DNA from: Devosia chinhatensis
Lineage (GTDB): Bacteria; Pseudomonadota; Alphaproteobacteria; Rhizobiales; Devosiaceae
Direction of reading: 5' to 3'
Assembly (NCBI RefSeq): GCF_000969445.1
Contig: NZ_JZEY01000054.1
Span: 2,046,001-2,110,000, forward strand
Length of the DNA: 64,000 nt
Position numbers and translations under genes: made by a program. This document shows positions 1 through 8,524 of the stretch, piece by piece. The first letter of the stretch is position 1. Each line of letters begins with the position of its first letter. Below the pieces are notes generated by a model. The model did not search any database and was not told the DNA's origin. It saw only the letters and a list, made by a program, of their open reading frames with translations.

Positions 1-749
1 AAGGCGGGCTCGACGCCCTGCTCTCCGCAAAGGTCGAGGCCGAGGTTCCGGTCATTGCCGTCATGCCGGTCTATACGCGTGCTCCCGATGGCCTGCTGAC
101 CACCGCCGATAGCGGCATTGCGGGCATTGAGGATGTTGCCGGCAAGACCGTGGGCACCTCGCCCTTCACGTCCTCGAATGGCCCCTGGCCCTTCCTGCTC
201 TCGGACAATGGTGTCGACCCCGCCCAGGTCAACACCACGCAGGCCGATGCCAATGCCCTGCCCGCCATGCTCACCACCGGCCAGGTCGATGCCATCATCC
301 AGTATGTGACCAACGCGCCGGGAACCGCTGCCATTCTTGAAGAAGCCGGCAAGGAACAGGTGGTCATTCCCTGGGCCGATTATGGCCTCGACGGCTATTC
401 GGCCTCCATCTTTGCCAATGCGCAATTCCTCGCCGACAATCGTGATGTGGTGATCCGCTTCACCCGCGCCCTGCGCAAGGCCGAGGAGATGCTGAGGGCC
501 GACCCGGCAGCTGGGGCCGCAGCCGTCAAGGACGCCATTCCGGAGATCGATCTCGATGTCACCCTGGCCATGGCCAACGCCACGCTGCCACTGGTCTTCA
601 ACGAGAGCACCGAGGCCGCAGGTCTGGGGGTGTTCGATCCGGCTCGCGTGACGACGACCTGGGAATGGGTCGCCAAGCAGAAGGACGTCGCCCCCGACAC
701 GCTCGACCCGATGGCTGCGGTCGACTTCGACATCGCCAGGGGCGAATAG
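1..749 (+). CDS. ABC transporter substrate-binding protein, NMT1/THI5-like (5' end missing)
   Basis: This is the C-terminal part of a periplasmic binding protein of the NMT1/THI5/SsuA type. The frame is already open at base 3 and runs to TAG at 747-749, so the signal peptide and first lobe lie left of the window. Visible family features are the lobe crossover around GIEDVAGKTVGTSPF, the 'PAMLTTGQVDAIIQY' stretch, where such proteins assign ligand-dependent domain closure, and a C-terminal helical region. Such proteins bind pyrimidine precursors, sulfonates, nucleobases or similar small molecules. The next gene is a purine-type deaminase, so a nucleobase-like ligand is a reasonable inference but is not shown by the sequence. 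Confidence 0.85.
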   Translation, partial: GGLDALLSAKVEAEVPVIAVMPVYTRAPDGLLTTADSGIAGIEDVAGKTVGTSPFTSSNGPWPFLLSDNGVDPAQVNTTQADANALPAMLTTGQVDAIIQYVTNAPGTAAILEEAGKEQVVIPWADYGLDGYSASIFANAQFLADNRDVVIRFTRALRKAEEMLRADPAAGAAAVKDAIPEIDLDVTLAMANATLPLVFNESTEAAGLGVFDPARVTTTWEWVAKQKDVAPDTLDPMAAVDFDIARGE

Positions 750-805
750 GTCTTCAGGTGGGGCGGCCTCCTGCCGCCCCCTTCTTGCGCGCAAAGGCAA
801 CTGGC

Positions 806-2167
806 ATGGGCACGATCATCGAAGGGGCGGAAGGTCTCTTTACCGGACGACGCGAGGCGCCGCGCGCCAAAGGGGCAATCCGCTATGAAGCCGGCATCAT
901 CACCCATGTCGGGGACGTGGTCGCCGCGCCCGGTGATACCATCATCGATGCCAGCGGATGCGTCATCTATCCGGGCCTCGTCAATACGCATCACCATCTC
1001 GCCCAGAGCATGCTCAAGGCCATACCCGCTGCCATCGACCTGCCGGTGACCGAATGGCTGGTGGAAGTGCCCTATCGCTATTGGCGCAAGCTCGACGAGG
1101 CCACCTTTCGCCTCGCCGCTACCATCGGCATGGTCGAATTGCTGCTCTCGGGCGCCACCACCATTGCCGACCACCACTATATCTATTCGCCGGATCTCGG
1201 TTACGATCCGTCCGAAATCCTCTTCGAAATCGCCGCCAGTCTCGGGCTTCGCTTTGTGCTCTGCCGGGGCAGCGCCACACGCCCCAGCCGGCTCTCGGCC
1301 CAGGGCGCCGTGGGCGTGCCGGCCGAAACCATCGCCCAGACCTTGGACACCATTGCCGCTCTGGCCCAGCGCTTCCACCAATCGGGCCCGGGCAGCATGC
1401 GCAAGGTCGTGCTCGCCCCGACCAATCTCATCTGGTCGGTCGAACCACAGGACATCAGGGACCTCTCGCGCGAGGGTCGCGCCTTGGGCCTGCGCCTGCA
1501 CAGCCATCTGTCCGAAGCGCCCGGAGACGTCGCTCATTGCCTTCAGACGCGGGGCCTGCGCCCGGTCCACTATGCCGCGCAGAACGACTTTGTGGGCGAC
1601 GATGTCTGGTTTGCCCATCTCGTCCATGTCGACGATGCGGAACTGAACCTGCTGGTCGAGACCGGCACCGGCATGGCCCATTGCCCCCAATCCAATGCAC
1701 GCCTGGGCTCGGGCATTGCCCCGGCGCCGAAACTTGCGGCCCTGGGCGGCCGGGTGACCATCGGCGTCGATGGCGCGGCCTCCAACGAAGCCGCCGACAT
1801 GATCTCGGAAATGCACAGCGCCTGGCACCTGCACCGCACCGGCGGCCGGCCAGACGCGGTGCGCGTCGAAGACGTGGTCTCCTGGTCCAGCGTCAATGGC
1901 GCGCGCATGCTCGGCTTTGAGGATACGGGCAGTCTCGAGCCCAGCATGGCCGCCGACATTGCCGTCTTCGATCTCTCCCAGCCCCGCTATGCCGGCCTGC
2001 ACGATCCCCTGATCGGGCCGGTCGTCAGCGCCGGATCGGCGCAGATGCGCCGGCTCGTCATCGCCGGCGCCGACATCGTGGTGGACGGCATCATACCAGG
2101 GCTCGATCTCGGAAATCTGGCCCGTGACGCGCGACGCGGCATTGCCCGGCTCATCGATCAGAATTGA
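806..2167 (+). CDS. 8-oxoguanine deaminase-like amidohydrolase (ATZ/TRZ family)
   Basis: A metal-dependent amidohydrolase of 453 residues from ATG 806; an open frame upstream of 806 lacks family sequence. The fold markers are the N-terminal metal motif 'NTHHH', the 'SHLSE' histidine, 'AHCPQSNARLGSGIAP' and the catalytic aspartate in 'GVDGAASNEAADM'. This pattern matches the ATZ/TRZ group whose best-known members are 8-oxoguanine deaminase and hydroxydechloroatrazine ethylaminohydrolase; they remove an amino group from a purine or triazine ring. It lies 56 nt behind the ABC binding-protein gene and is probably co-transcribed, which suggests uptake and deamination of a modified nucleobase. Exact substrate is not certain. 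Confidence 0.85.
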   Translation: MGTIIEGAEGLFTGRREAPRAKGAIRYEAGIITHVGDVVAAPGDTIIDASGCVIYPGLVNTHHHLAQSMLKAIPAAIDLPVTEWLVEVPYRYWRKLDEATFRLAATIGMVELLLSGATTIADHHYIYSPDLGYDPSEILFEIAASLGLRFVLCRGSATRPSRLSAQGAVGVPAETIAQTLDTIAALAQRFHQSGPGSMRKVVLAPTNLIWSVEPQDIRDLSREGRALGLRLHSHLSEAPGDVAHCLQTRGLRPVHYAAQNDFVGDDVWFAHLVHVDDAELNLLVETGTGMAHCPQSNARLGSGIAPAPKLAALGGRVTIGVDGAASNEAADMISEMHSAWHLHRTGGRPDAVRVEDVVSWSSVNGARMLGFEDTGSLEPSMAADIAVFDLSQPRYAGLHDPLIGPVVSAGSAQMRRLVIAGADIVVDGIIPGLDLGNLARDARRGIARLIDQN

Positions 2168-2210
2168 GGGCGATGAGCCGGCGGGCAAAAGGTCGGCGCG
2201 CTGGGCCGAT

Positions 2211-2897
2211 TTATTGCGCCGCCCTGGCCGCTGCTTCCTTCCGCTCGCTGTAGCGGGAGGTGAGATAGCCGGCAATGCCGCGATTGATCAGGGTGAATTT
2301 CACCAGCTCTTCCATGACGTCCACGACCCTGTCGTAATAGGAAGATGGCTTCATGCGCCCCGCCTCGTCGAATTCTTGGTAGGCTTTGGCGACAGAGGAT
2401 TGGTTGGGGATGGTGACCATGCGCATCCAGCGTCCCAAAATACGCATCTGATTGACCGCATTGAACGATTGCGATCCCCCTGAGACCTGCATCACGGCCA
2501 GTGTCCGACCCTGGGTCGGCCGGATGGCGCCCCCGGGAAGCGGTATCCAGTCGATCTGCGACTTCATCACCGCGCTCATCGCACCATGTCGCTCGGGCGA
2601 TGTCCAGACCTGGCCTTCCGACCACAGCATGGCCTCGCGCAGTTCCTGCACCTTGGGGTGGCTGTCGGGCGCATCATTGGGCAGGGGCAGCCCATTGGCA
2701 TGGAAGATGCGAACCTCCGCACCGAACGCCTCGAGCAAACGCTGCGCCTCCAAGGTCAGGAACCGGCTGTAGGAGCGCTCCCGCAGCGAGCCATAGAGCA
2801 TGAGGATGCGGGGCCTGTGCGTCGGCGCCGGACCGGTGAGACGGGCGAGGTCCGGTATCTCGAAGGCGCCCCCGACGATATTGGGCAGGTCAGACAA
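2211..2897 (-). CDS. arsH: Organoarsenical oxidase ArsH (NADPH-dependent FMN flavoprotein)
   Basis: A 228-residue flavodoxin-fold protein. The FMN phosphate loop '[14 protein letters not shown]' and the later '[20 protein letters not shown]' and '[13 protein letters not shown]' segments are hallmarks of ArsH rather than of generic NADPH-FMN reductases. ArsH proteins oxidise trivalent methyl- and aryl-arsenicals using FMN and NADPH. The best start is a TTG at 2897 that sits inside the last codons of the upstream arsC gene (stop at 2890-2892), so translation is probably coupled. It is the last gene of the ars operon. Confidence 0.93.
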   Translation of the reverse strand: MSDLPNIVGGAFEIPDLARLTGPAPTHRPRILMLYGSLRERSYSRFLTLEAQRLLEAFGAEVRIFHANGLPLPNDAPDSHPKVQELREAMLWSEGQVWTSPERHGAMSAVMKSQIDWIPLPGGAIRPTQGRTLAVMQVSGGSQSFNAVNQMRILGRWMRMVTIPNQSSVAKAYQEFDEAGRMKPSSYYDRVVDVMEELVKFTLINRGIAGYLTSRYSERKEAAARAAQ

Positions 2898-3312
2898 CCC
2901 GCTTGCCTTCGCTGTCGATGATCACTTCGCCATCCTCTTTCGTGAACGGCCCGATATCGGGGTTTTCCAGAATGTCGAGCACCAGCTCCGAAGGCCGGCA
3001 CAGGCGCGTGCCGATCGGCGTCTCCACCAGCGGCCGGTTGAGCAGCACCGGATGGGCTTCGATGGCATCGAGCAGCTCTTCATCGGTCTTGGCCGGGTCG
3101 GCTAGTCCGAGCGCCTCGAACGGGGTGTCCTTCTGGCGCAGGGCATCGCGCAGCGACAGGCCTGCGGCGGATACGAGGTCGCGGATACGCGCGCGGCTCG
3201 GCGGGGTCTTGAGATACTCGACCACGATGGGCTCGACCCCGGATTGCCGGATCATGGCCAGCGTGTTGCGCGAGGTGCCGCATTCGGGATTGTGATAGAT
3301 GGTGACGGTCAT
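2890..3312 (-). CDS. arsC: Arsenate reductase ArsC, glutaredoxin-coupled type
   Basis: A 140-residue protein of the ArsC/Spx thioredoxin-like fold. The N-terminal '[11 protein letters not shown]' carries the catalytic cysteine (residue 11), and the later '[11 protein letters not shown]' and '[19 protein letters not shown]' are typical of the plasmid R773-type glutaredoxin-dependent reductase, which converts arsenate to arsenite for export. ATG 3312 overlaps the acr3 stop codon in a 4-nt ATGA junction, which fixes the start; an open frame extends further upstream but is acr3 sequence in another frame. The operon holds a second, unrelated arsenate reductase at 4450-4977. Confidence 0.93.
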   Translation of the reverse strand: MTVTIYHNPECGTSRNTLAMIRQSGVEPIVVEYLKTPPSRARIRDLVSAAGLSLRDALRQKDTPFEALGLADPAKTDEELLDAIEAHPVLLNRPLVETPIGTRLCRPSELVLDILENPDIGPFTKEDGEVIIDSEGKRVV

Positions 3313-4400
3313 GGCTGAGTTCCGATTGTCTGATGCTGAGGGGTCGCGCTCCTGGCCGGGAAATGCCTGCGCCCGAGCCAGAGGGCCAGGTGCACCAGCA
3401 GCACCAGCACCGGCACCTCGACCAGCGGCCCGATGACGGCGGCGAAGGCGACCGGCGAGGCCAGCCCGAACGTCGCGATGGCAACGGCAATCGCCAGTTC
3501 GAAATTGTTGCCTGCCGCCGTAAAGGCGATGGCCGTCGAGCGCGGGTAATCCCTGGCGATCCACTTGCCCATGAAAAAGCTCACGGTGAACTGGATCAGG
3601 AAATAGAGGGTCAGCGGCACCGCAATGAGCAGCGCATCGAACGGCAGCCGCACGATGTCGCCCCCCTTGAGGCTGAACATGGCGATGATGGTGAACAGCA
3701 GCGCCAGAAGCGTGATCGGGCTGATCCTGGGCAGGAATGTCTCTTCATACCATTGGTTGCCCTTGCTGCGGATCAGCACGCGCCGCGTGAGGAACCCGGC
3801 CAGAAACGGCACGCCCAGATAGATCAGCACCGCCTCGGTAATGGTCCAGAAGCCGACATCGATGACGCTCCCGTCCAGCCCGAACAGCGGCGGCAGCACC
3901 GCCAGGAACAGCCAGGCATAGGTGGAAAAGAACAGGATCTGGAAGATCGAGTTGAAGGCCACGAGCCCGGCGACATATTGGTTCGATCCGCCGGCCAGCT
4001 TGTTCCACACCAGCACCATGGCGATGCAGCGCGCCAGCCCGATCAGGATCAGCCCGGTCATGTATTCGGGGTGATCGCGCAGGAAGATCACGGCCAGGAG
4101 GAACATCAGCACCGGCCCGATGATCCAGTTCTGTACGAGCGACAGGGCCAGCACTTTCCTGTCGGAAAACACTTCGTGCAGGGCCTCGTATTTCACCTTG
4201 GCCAGCGGCGGATACATCATCAGGATGAGGCCGATGGCGATGGGAATATTGGTCGACCCCACCGACATGGAATTGAGCGCATCCGGCAGGCCGGGAACGA
4301 CCGATCCCAGCACCACGCCCAACGCCATGGCCGCGAAAATCCAGAGCGTGAGGTAGCGATCGAGGAACGACAGGCGCGCAGGCGCCGGTGAGGCTGGCAT
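3309..4400 (-). CDS. acr3: Arsenite efflux permease Acr3
   Basis: A 363-residue inner-membrane carrier of the ACR3 (bile/arsenite/riboflavin transporter) family with about ten hydrophobic segments. The signature '[18 protein letters not shown]' contains the conserved cysteine used for arsenite recognition, and '[20 protein letters not shown]' is the second broken-helix motif. It extrudes arsenite using the proton gradient. ATG 4400 is chosen because the conserved N-terminus ([13 protein letters not shown]) begins just after it. It follows arsC (LMW type) after 49 nt and is coupled to the next arsC by ATGA. Confidence 0.95.
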   Translation of the reverse strand: MPASPAPARLSFLDRYLTLWIFAAMALGVVLGSVVPGLPDALNSMSVGSTNIPIAIGLILMMYPPLAKVKYEALHEVFSDRKVLALSLVQNWIIGPVLMFLLAVIFLRDHPEYMTGLILIGLARCIAMVLVWNKLAGGSNQYVAGLVAFNSIFQILFFSTYAWLFLAVLPPLFGLDGSVIDVGFWTITEAVLIYLGVPFLAGFLTRRVLIRSKGNQWYEETFLPRISPITLLALLFTIIAMFSLKGGDIVRLPFDALLIAVPLTLYFLIQFTVSFFMGKWIARDYPRSTAIAFTAAGNNFELAIAVAIATFGLASPVAFAAVIGPLVEVPVLVLLVHLALWLGRRHFPARSATPQHQTIGTQP

Positions 4401-4449
4401 GGTGATGGACCGTCTGTGTCTGCGGGAAAGGGGGCGGCGGGAAAGTCTT

Positions 4450-4977
4450 TCAGGCGACCCTGGAAGATCGGGTCGTCGTGCCGTCCATGGCGCCAATGCC
4501 CTCGAGCCGGGAATTGAGCGCCATGCGGTCGATGCTGGCCAGCGGCAGGTTGATGAACGCGCCGATCCGGTTGCGCAGATAACGCAGCGCATCGTCGAAG
4601 GCGGCACGCTGCTGGAAGTCCGGCCCGTCGACTGCCGCGGGGTCTTCGATGCCCCAATGCGCCGTCATCGGCTGCCCGGGCCAGACCGGACAGGCCTCCC
4701 CGGCAGCATTGTCGCAAACGGTGAAGATGAAATCCATTTTCGGCGCGCCGGGCACGGCGAACTCGTCCCAGGGCTTGGACCGCAGGCCCGCGGTCGAGAT
4801 GCCGACCTTGGCCAGCGCGTCGAGGGTCATCGGATGCACTGATCCCTTGGGCGTGGACCCGGCCGAATAGGCGCGGAACCGCCCCTGGCCGACATGGTTG
4901 AGGATCGCCTCCCCCAGGATGGAACGGGCAGAATTTCCGGTGCAGAGAAACAGAACATTGTAGACGCGGTCAGGCAT
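4450..4977 (-). CDS. arsC: Arsenate reductase, LMW phosphotyrosine-phosphatase type (thioredoxin-coupled)
   Basis: A 175-residue protein of the low-molecular-weight phosphatase fold. The P-loop 'LCTGNSARS' has the nucleophile Cys12 and Arg18, and Cys88 and Cys96 in '[17 protein letters not shown]' are placed as the relay cysteines of thioredoxin-dependent arsenate reductases such as S. aureus ArsC. The C-terminal tail after about residue 140 is a little longer than usual. The start overlaps the arsR end by 8 nt. Having this gene and the glutaredoxin-type arsC in the same operon gives arsenate reduction from two different thiol pools. Confidence 0.93.
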   Translation of the reverse strand: MPDRVYNVLFLCTGNSARSILGEAILNHVGQGRFRAYSAGSTPKGSVHPMTLDALAKVGISTAGLRSKPWDEFAVPGAPKMDFIFTVCDNAAGEACPVWPGQPMTAHWGIEDPAAVDGPDFQQRAAFDDALRYLRNRIGAFINLPLASIDRMALNSRLEGIGAMDGTTTRSSRVA

Positions 4978-5326
4978 GGCGCGTTTCCTTTGCAGTGCAG
5001 CAGGGCGTGAATTCGGCGACGAGCGGCACGCACAGGTCCGGACGGCCGCCGCAGCAATCCTGCACGAGAAAGCTCGTGATTTCGCGCACCCGCTCGATCA
5101 CCGCGCGGTAGACGATCGACCGGCTGTGCCGCTCGCTCTCGACCAGTCCGGCCCGCGTCAGGATGGCCAGATGCGAAGACATGGTGTTCTGGGGCACCTC
5201 CAGCCGCCGCGCAATTTCGCCCGCAGCCAGCCCCTCGGGCTCGTGCTCCATCAGCAGCCGAAACACCTCAAGCCGCGTCCCCTGCGACAGCGCCGCAAAC
5301 ACATCGATCGCCTGTGAAGATTCCAT
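4970..5326 (-). CDS. arsR: Arsenic-responsive repressor, ArsR/SmtB family
   Basis: A 118-residue winged-helix repressor and the first gene of the ars operon. The recognition helix is around 'VPQNTMSSHLAILTRAGLV'. The arsenite site is probably built from C-terminal cysteines: Cys91-Cys92, Cys99 and Cys109-Cys110 (FLVQDCCGGRPDLC...TPCC). The classical R773 ArsR instead uses a CVC motif in the DNA-binding helix, which is absent here, so this is the C-terminal-cysteine type seen in alphaproteobacteria. It should repress its own operon and release DNA on binding trivalent arsenic. Confidence 0.93.
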   Translation of the reverse strand: MESSQAIDVFAALSQGTRLEVFRLLMEHEPEGLAAGEIARRLEVPQNTMSSHLAILTRAGLVESERHSRSIVYRAVIERVREITSFLVQDCCGGRPDLCVPLVAEFTPCCTAKETRHA

Positions 5327-5335
5327 ATTTCGAGG

Positions 5336-5362
5336 TTTATCGATTTATAGGGGTGCCGTCAA
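5336..5362 (-). promoter_or_regulatory. Candidate ars operon promoter
   Basis: Reading leftward, TTGACG (complement of 5357-5362) is followed by AT-rich TATAAA (complement of 5344-5349) and GATAAA (complement of 5336-5341) just before the arsR ATG at 5326. The GATAAA choice gives a 15-nt spacer and a nearly leaderless mRNA. The AT-rich core centred on ATCGAT would also suit an ArsR operator. This is motif reading by eye only. Confidence 0.35.
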
Positions 5363-5595
5363 GGATGGGGGACATGCTTCACCGCAGCCGAATATGAGCT
5401 CAAGGCTCACCGCCCAGTGAGCACATGGAGCGGAGCGCTGCTCTGGGGTGGGTTGCGGACTGTCCGTAAATGGCCTGTCCGACCCAAAATGCAGACGTTG
5501 ATCGCTTCTTGGGCTTTTTGGTGTTAGCAACAATGTGGGAGGACGGGGCCACATCTATCATGGCCACCTGCTGATAGGGCAGTCAGAAGCAGTTT

Positions 5596-6423
5596 CTATT
5601 CCCTATTTGCCCAGCTGATCAGTTCCTCGGTCACCTTGACTGGACGAGATTGATACAGCTCTGAGATTGCCCGCAGGCGATTGATCGTCCCGACATCGAC
5701 CTCCGCTTCCACATCGAAATCCGTTTTGAGGTGAAGCTTCGTTTGTTTCCACTGCTTCAATGCGTAGGCGGCAAGGTCCTCTCGCGTCGAAATCAGAAAC
5801 GGATCTTCAATATTCGGCGGAATCTGACGAAACTGAGCGAAGCGTGCGCTGTAACCTTCGTTATCGCGGATGGGACTTCCGAACTCCGCGTCTATTTTCG
5901 CGCGAGCAGCTGTCTTTCCTTTTTCGGCGGCTAGCCTGAGATTGTTAATTTCCGGCATCGCCATGTCGAACAGAAAGTAATCGTCCATGACCTTTTTCAC
6001 ATCCGTCAGGTCGACTTTCTGGCCCAATTCGTTGTGCTTGCTTACCAGATCATCGAACAGTTTCCAGTTGCTTGCCCAATCCACACCTCTGGCAAAACGG
6101 CCGGCCTGTACCTTCCCGAGAACCACTTCCCGCGTGTAGATGGAAACGACGTCACGCAGGCGTTCGATTAGGCCGGCAGCTTCCCTTTGCTTGTCCTCCC
6201 AAAGTTCGGCCTCGAAACCCAAGCCCTTGAAGCGTTTGAACCTCGCGACATTGGCATAGATGAAGCTCAGGAAAGCCAAGCCGAAAACGGCGGAGCCTTC
6301 TGGGATCCTTGCCCGCAAGATCAAGTAGAAGCTGATGGTGAGGAACGCTAACCCGACAGCCGCGAAGAGAACGCGCTCCCAATTGTCAAGCAACCACGGC
6401 CTGGACTTCATATCGGTTCCCAT
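5596..6423 (-). CDS. Membrane-anchored protein of unknown function
   Basis: A 275-residue protein that I do not recognise. Two hydrophobic segments lie near the N-terminus (about residues 15-35, 'VLFAAVGLAFLTISFYLIL', and 40-58), followed by a long charged, mostly helical cytoplasmic part with few cysteines. ATG 6423 is preferred because GGAG lies 6-10 nt upstream; a start 33 nt earlier is open but has no such site. Codon use is clearly less GC-rich than in the flanking genes. It is transcribed away from the DUF2971 gene across a 228-nt gap, so the two may form a small acquired unit. Confidence 0.7.
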   Translation of the reverse strand: MGTDMKSRPWLLDNWERVLFAAVGLAFLTISFYLILRARIPEGSAVFGLAFLSFIYANVARFKRFKGLGFEAELWEDKQREAAGLIERLRDVVSIYTREVVLGKVQAGRFARGVDWASNWKLFDDLVSKHNELGQKVDLTDVKKVMDDYFLFDMAMPEINNLRLAAEKGKTAARAKIDAEFGSPIRDNEGYSARFAQFRQIPPNIEDPFLISTREDLAAYALKQWKQTKLHLKTDFDVEAEVDVGTINRLRAISELYQSRPVKVTEELISWANRE

Positions 6424-6651
6424 GATGCTCTCCGGGTACTGAGGTTGCGGTATCAAATAGGGCAGACGCCATCACCTGCGTGTGGGCTACTGGATTACAC
6501 AAAAGACCCAGTCCACTTGGGTCGGGTTTCGTTGCCGCTCTTTCCCATAATCTGCAAACGGCTCTTAGTGGAAGTCCACGCTCGGCTGGATGGCGTATCA
6601 TCAGGCGCCCTGCGATAGTAGGCGGAATGCGCCGATTCCCTCCGAGAAAAA

Positions 6652-7596
6652 ATGGCTAGCATGCATCCAACATCCCCGCATCCGTTCACTCCCGAAGACT
6701 TCAAGATGTCAGAGAATCCGCCAGCGGTACTCTATAAGTATCTGGTGGCGGACCGTGTCTCCGACGTTCTTGATGCAGGGATGGTGCGCTTCACTCACCT
6801 TTTAGACACAAATGACTCGTTCGAGGTCCGAAAAACGTTCAGGCGTTTTGCCGGACCCAAACTCAATGAATTGATAATGAGGGCAGCGTCAGAAGCGCTC
6901 ACCCCCGAATACGTCGACCAGCAAATTCAAGAAAATTTGGCGAAGGCCGGAGTGAAACTTCCAACGGCCCTCGTCCGACAAGTGCTCGAGCAGCGCTTCG
7001 GAATGTCGGTAAAAGAGTTGATGAAATCCCATTTGGGAATGTTGGTAGGCTCATTTTCCGGCGGTCTTGACGCAGTCAAGTCACCGGAGGAGTTCCTTAT
7101 GGAGATTGGTTCAATTCTCCTGTGCTTCTCTCTTTCAGAGCGCTGGGATATTGCCACGATGTGGGCGCACTACGCAGGAAATCACACAGGCCTAGTGATA
7201 GCGTTTGATACGAACCATCCTTGGTTCAAAAGTGACAGCGACCCCAGCAAATCGAAACTGCAGAAGATCAAATATCTCGACGAACAAAACAACGAGCTGT
7301 TCGATGACCTCCAGGCAGCGCTTTCTTCAAAAGCCACCGATTGGTCATACGAACGGGAATGGCGGATTAATTGCTCGATGAAACAGATCGAAAAGTCCAT
7401 TGATGTTGGCGTCGACAAGATCCACCTGCGTTCCTTCCCAGCTGAAAGCGTTAGCTCGGTGATTTTGGGAGCTAAGGCATCTAGCGACACCTTTGATCTC
7501 GTTCGCGATGTGCTCAAACAGAGGTATCCCGATGCTCGGCTGCAACGAGCAAATCCGCAAAGAATGGCCGGCACTTTCGTGCTGGATGACGCTTAA
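6652..7596 (+). CDS. DUF2971-family protein
   Basis: A 314-residue soluble protein. The N-terminal 'LYKYLVADRVSDVLDAGMVRFTHLLDTNDSFE' and central 'MWAHYAGNHTGLVIAFD' followed by 'YEREWRI' are the signature blocks of DUF2971, a family of unknown biochemical function often scattered in accessory DNA. ATG 6652 is the longest start; ATG 6706 (MSENPPAVLYKYL) sits closer to the conserved block and could be the real one. Base composition is lower in GC than the chromosome around it. No partner enzyme is visible apart from the divergent membrane protein. Confidence 0.8.
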   Translation: MASMHPTSPHPFTPEDFKMSENPPAVLYKYLVADRVSDVLDAGMVRFTHLLDTNDSFEVRKTFRRFAGPKLNELIMRAASEALTPEYVDQQIQENLAKAGVKLPTALVRQVLEQRFGMSVKELMKSHLGMLVGSFSGGLDAVKSPEEFLMEIGSILLCFSLSERWDIATMWAHYAGNHTGLVIAFDTNHPWFKSDSDPSKSKLQKIKYLDEQNNELFDDLQAALSSKATDWSYEREWRINCSMKQIEKSIDVGVDKIHLRSFPAESVSSVILGAKASSDTFDLVRDVLKQRYPDARLQRANPQRMAGTFVLDDA

Positions 7597-7757
7597 GTCG
7601 GAAACGCCCGAAATATTGGAGATCGCCAAAGGCATTCGCCTAGCGCCCGACCAACGGCAGCTTTCGAGATGCTGAATGTCGAGCCTGACTGACCGCAACG
7701 GGGTCGCTACCTGCCCCCGCTCTTGCCAAGACCCGTTATCTCCGGCGTAATGCTCCC

Positions 7758-8462
7758 ATGACGGAGCGTGAACATCCCCTGCCCGGCGGCCAGGTCAACA
7801 GCGTCGTGCGCATTGGCGACACCGTGCGCCGCGCCACGAAACGCGACATGAGCCTGCAGCACGCGCTCTTTGCGCATCTGGCTGCAAAAGGTTTTGCCGG
7901 CGCGCCGCGCTTTCTCGGCCATGACGAAGAGGGTCGGGAAATACTGACCTACCTGCCCGGCGAGGTCTTTTACGACAAGGACGATTTCAGCGACGCCCAG
8001 CTTGTCGCGGCGGCCCGCCTCCTGCGCGCCTATCACGATGCCACCCTCGATTTTCCACCCGTGCGCGCGGCCGGAGCCGAAATCCTCTGCCACAATGACT
8101 GGACCCCGGCCAATACGACCTGCCTCGACGGCCTGCCCTCGGGCATGATCGACTTCGATACCGCCGCCCCCGGCACCCGTCTCTGGGACCTGACCTATTC
8201 GGCATGGATGTGGCTCGGCCTTGGCGAACCGGTCTGGAGCCCGCAGCACCAGCGGCGCCGCCTTGTTCTCTTCGTCTCCGCCTATGATCACCCCAGCTGC
8301 ACGCCGGCGCTCGTTGCCGCGTGCCTGCCCGCCCGCCAGGCCGGCCGCATTCGCTTCGCGCGCGCCCAGGGGCTCCCCGCCGCGCTCGCCTGGGCCGAAA
8401 ACGCCCTCGACTGGACGCTGGGCAATATCACCGGCCATTTCCATCCCGACGGACTGGACTGA
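7758..8462 (+). CDS. APH-family phosphotransferase (small-molecule kinase)
   Basis: A 234-residue protein of the aminoglycoside phosphotransferase/choline kinase fold. The catalytic loop is 'CHNDWTPANT' with Asp114 as base, and the metal-binding 'IDFDTAAPGTRLWDL' follows (Asp132, Asp134). The usual loop is HGDLxxxN, so the HND variant is slightly divergent. The N-lobe is short, but a nucleotide lysine may be in 'VRRATKRDMS'. Such proteins phosphorylate hydroxyl groups of antibiotics, sugars or metabolites; the substrate cannot be read from the sequence. It stands alone in front of the two YdcZ genes. Confidence 0.82.
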   Translation: MTEREHPLPGGQVNSVVRIGDTVRRATKRDMSLQHALFAHLAAKGFAGAPRFLGHDEEGREILTYLPGEVFYDKDDFSDAQLVAAARLLRAYHDATLDFPPVRAAGAEILCHNDWTPANTTCLDGLPSGMIDFDTAAPGTRLWDLTYSAWMWLGLGEPVWSPQHQRRRLVLFVSAYDHPSCTPALVAACLPARQAGRIRFARAQGLPAALAWAENALDWTLGNITGHFHPDGLD

Positions 8463-8524
8463 TCCGGCAGCATCGCCGCGGCAGCCATGCTAGGCTCGGC
8501 CCGTTCATGCCCGAGTCGATTGCC

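Noticed and set aside
665..805. A longer start for the amidohydrolase at 665
   Set aside because: The added 47 residues overlap the binding-protein gene, are Arg-rich and unlike the family; ATG 806 fits.
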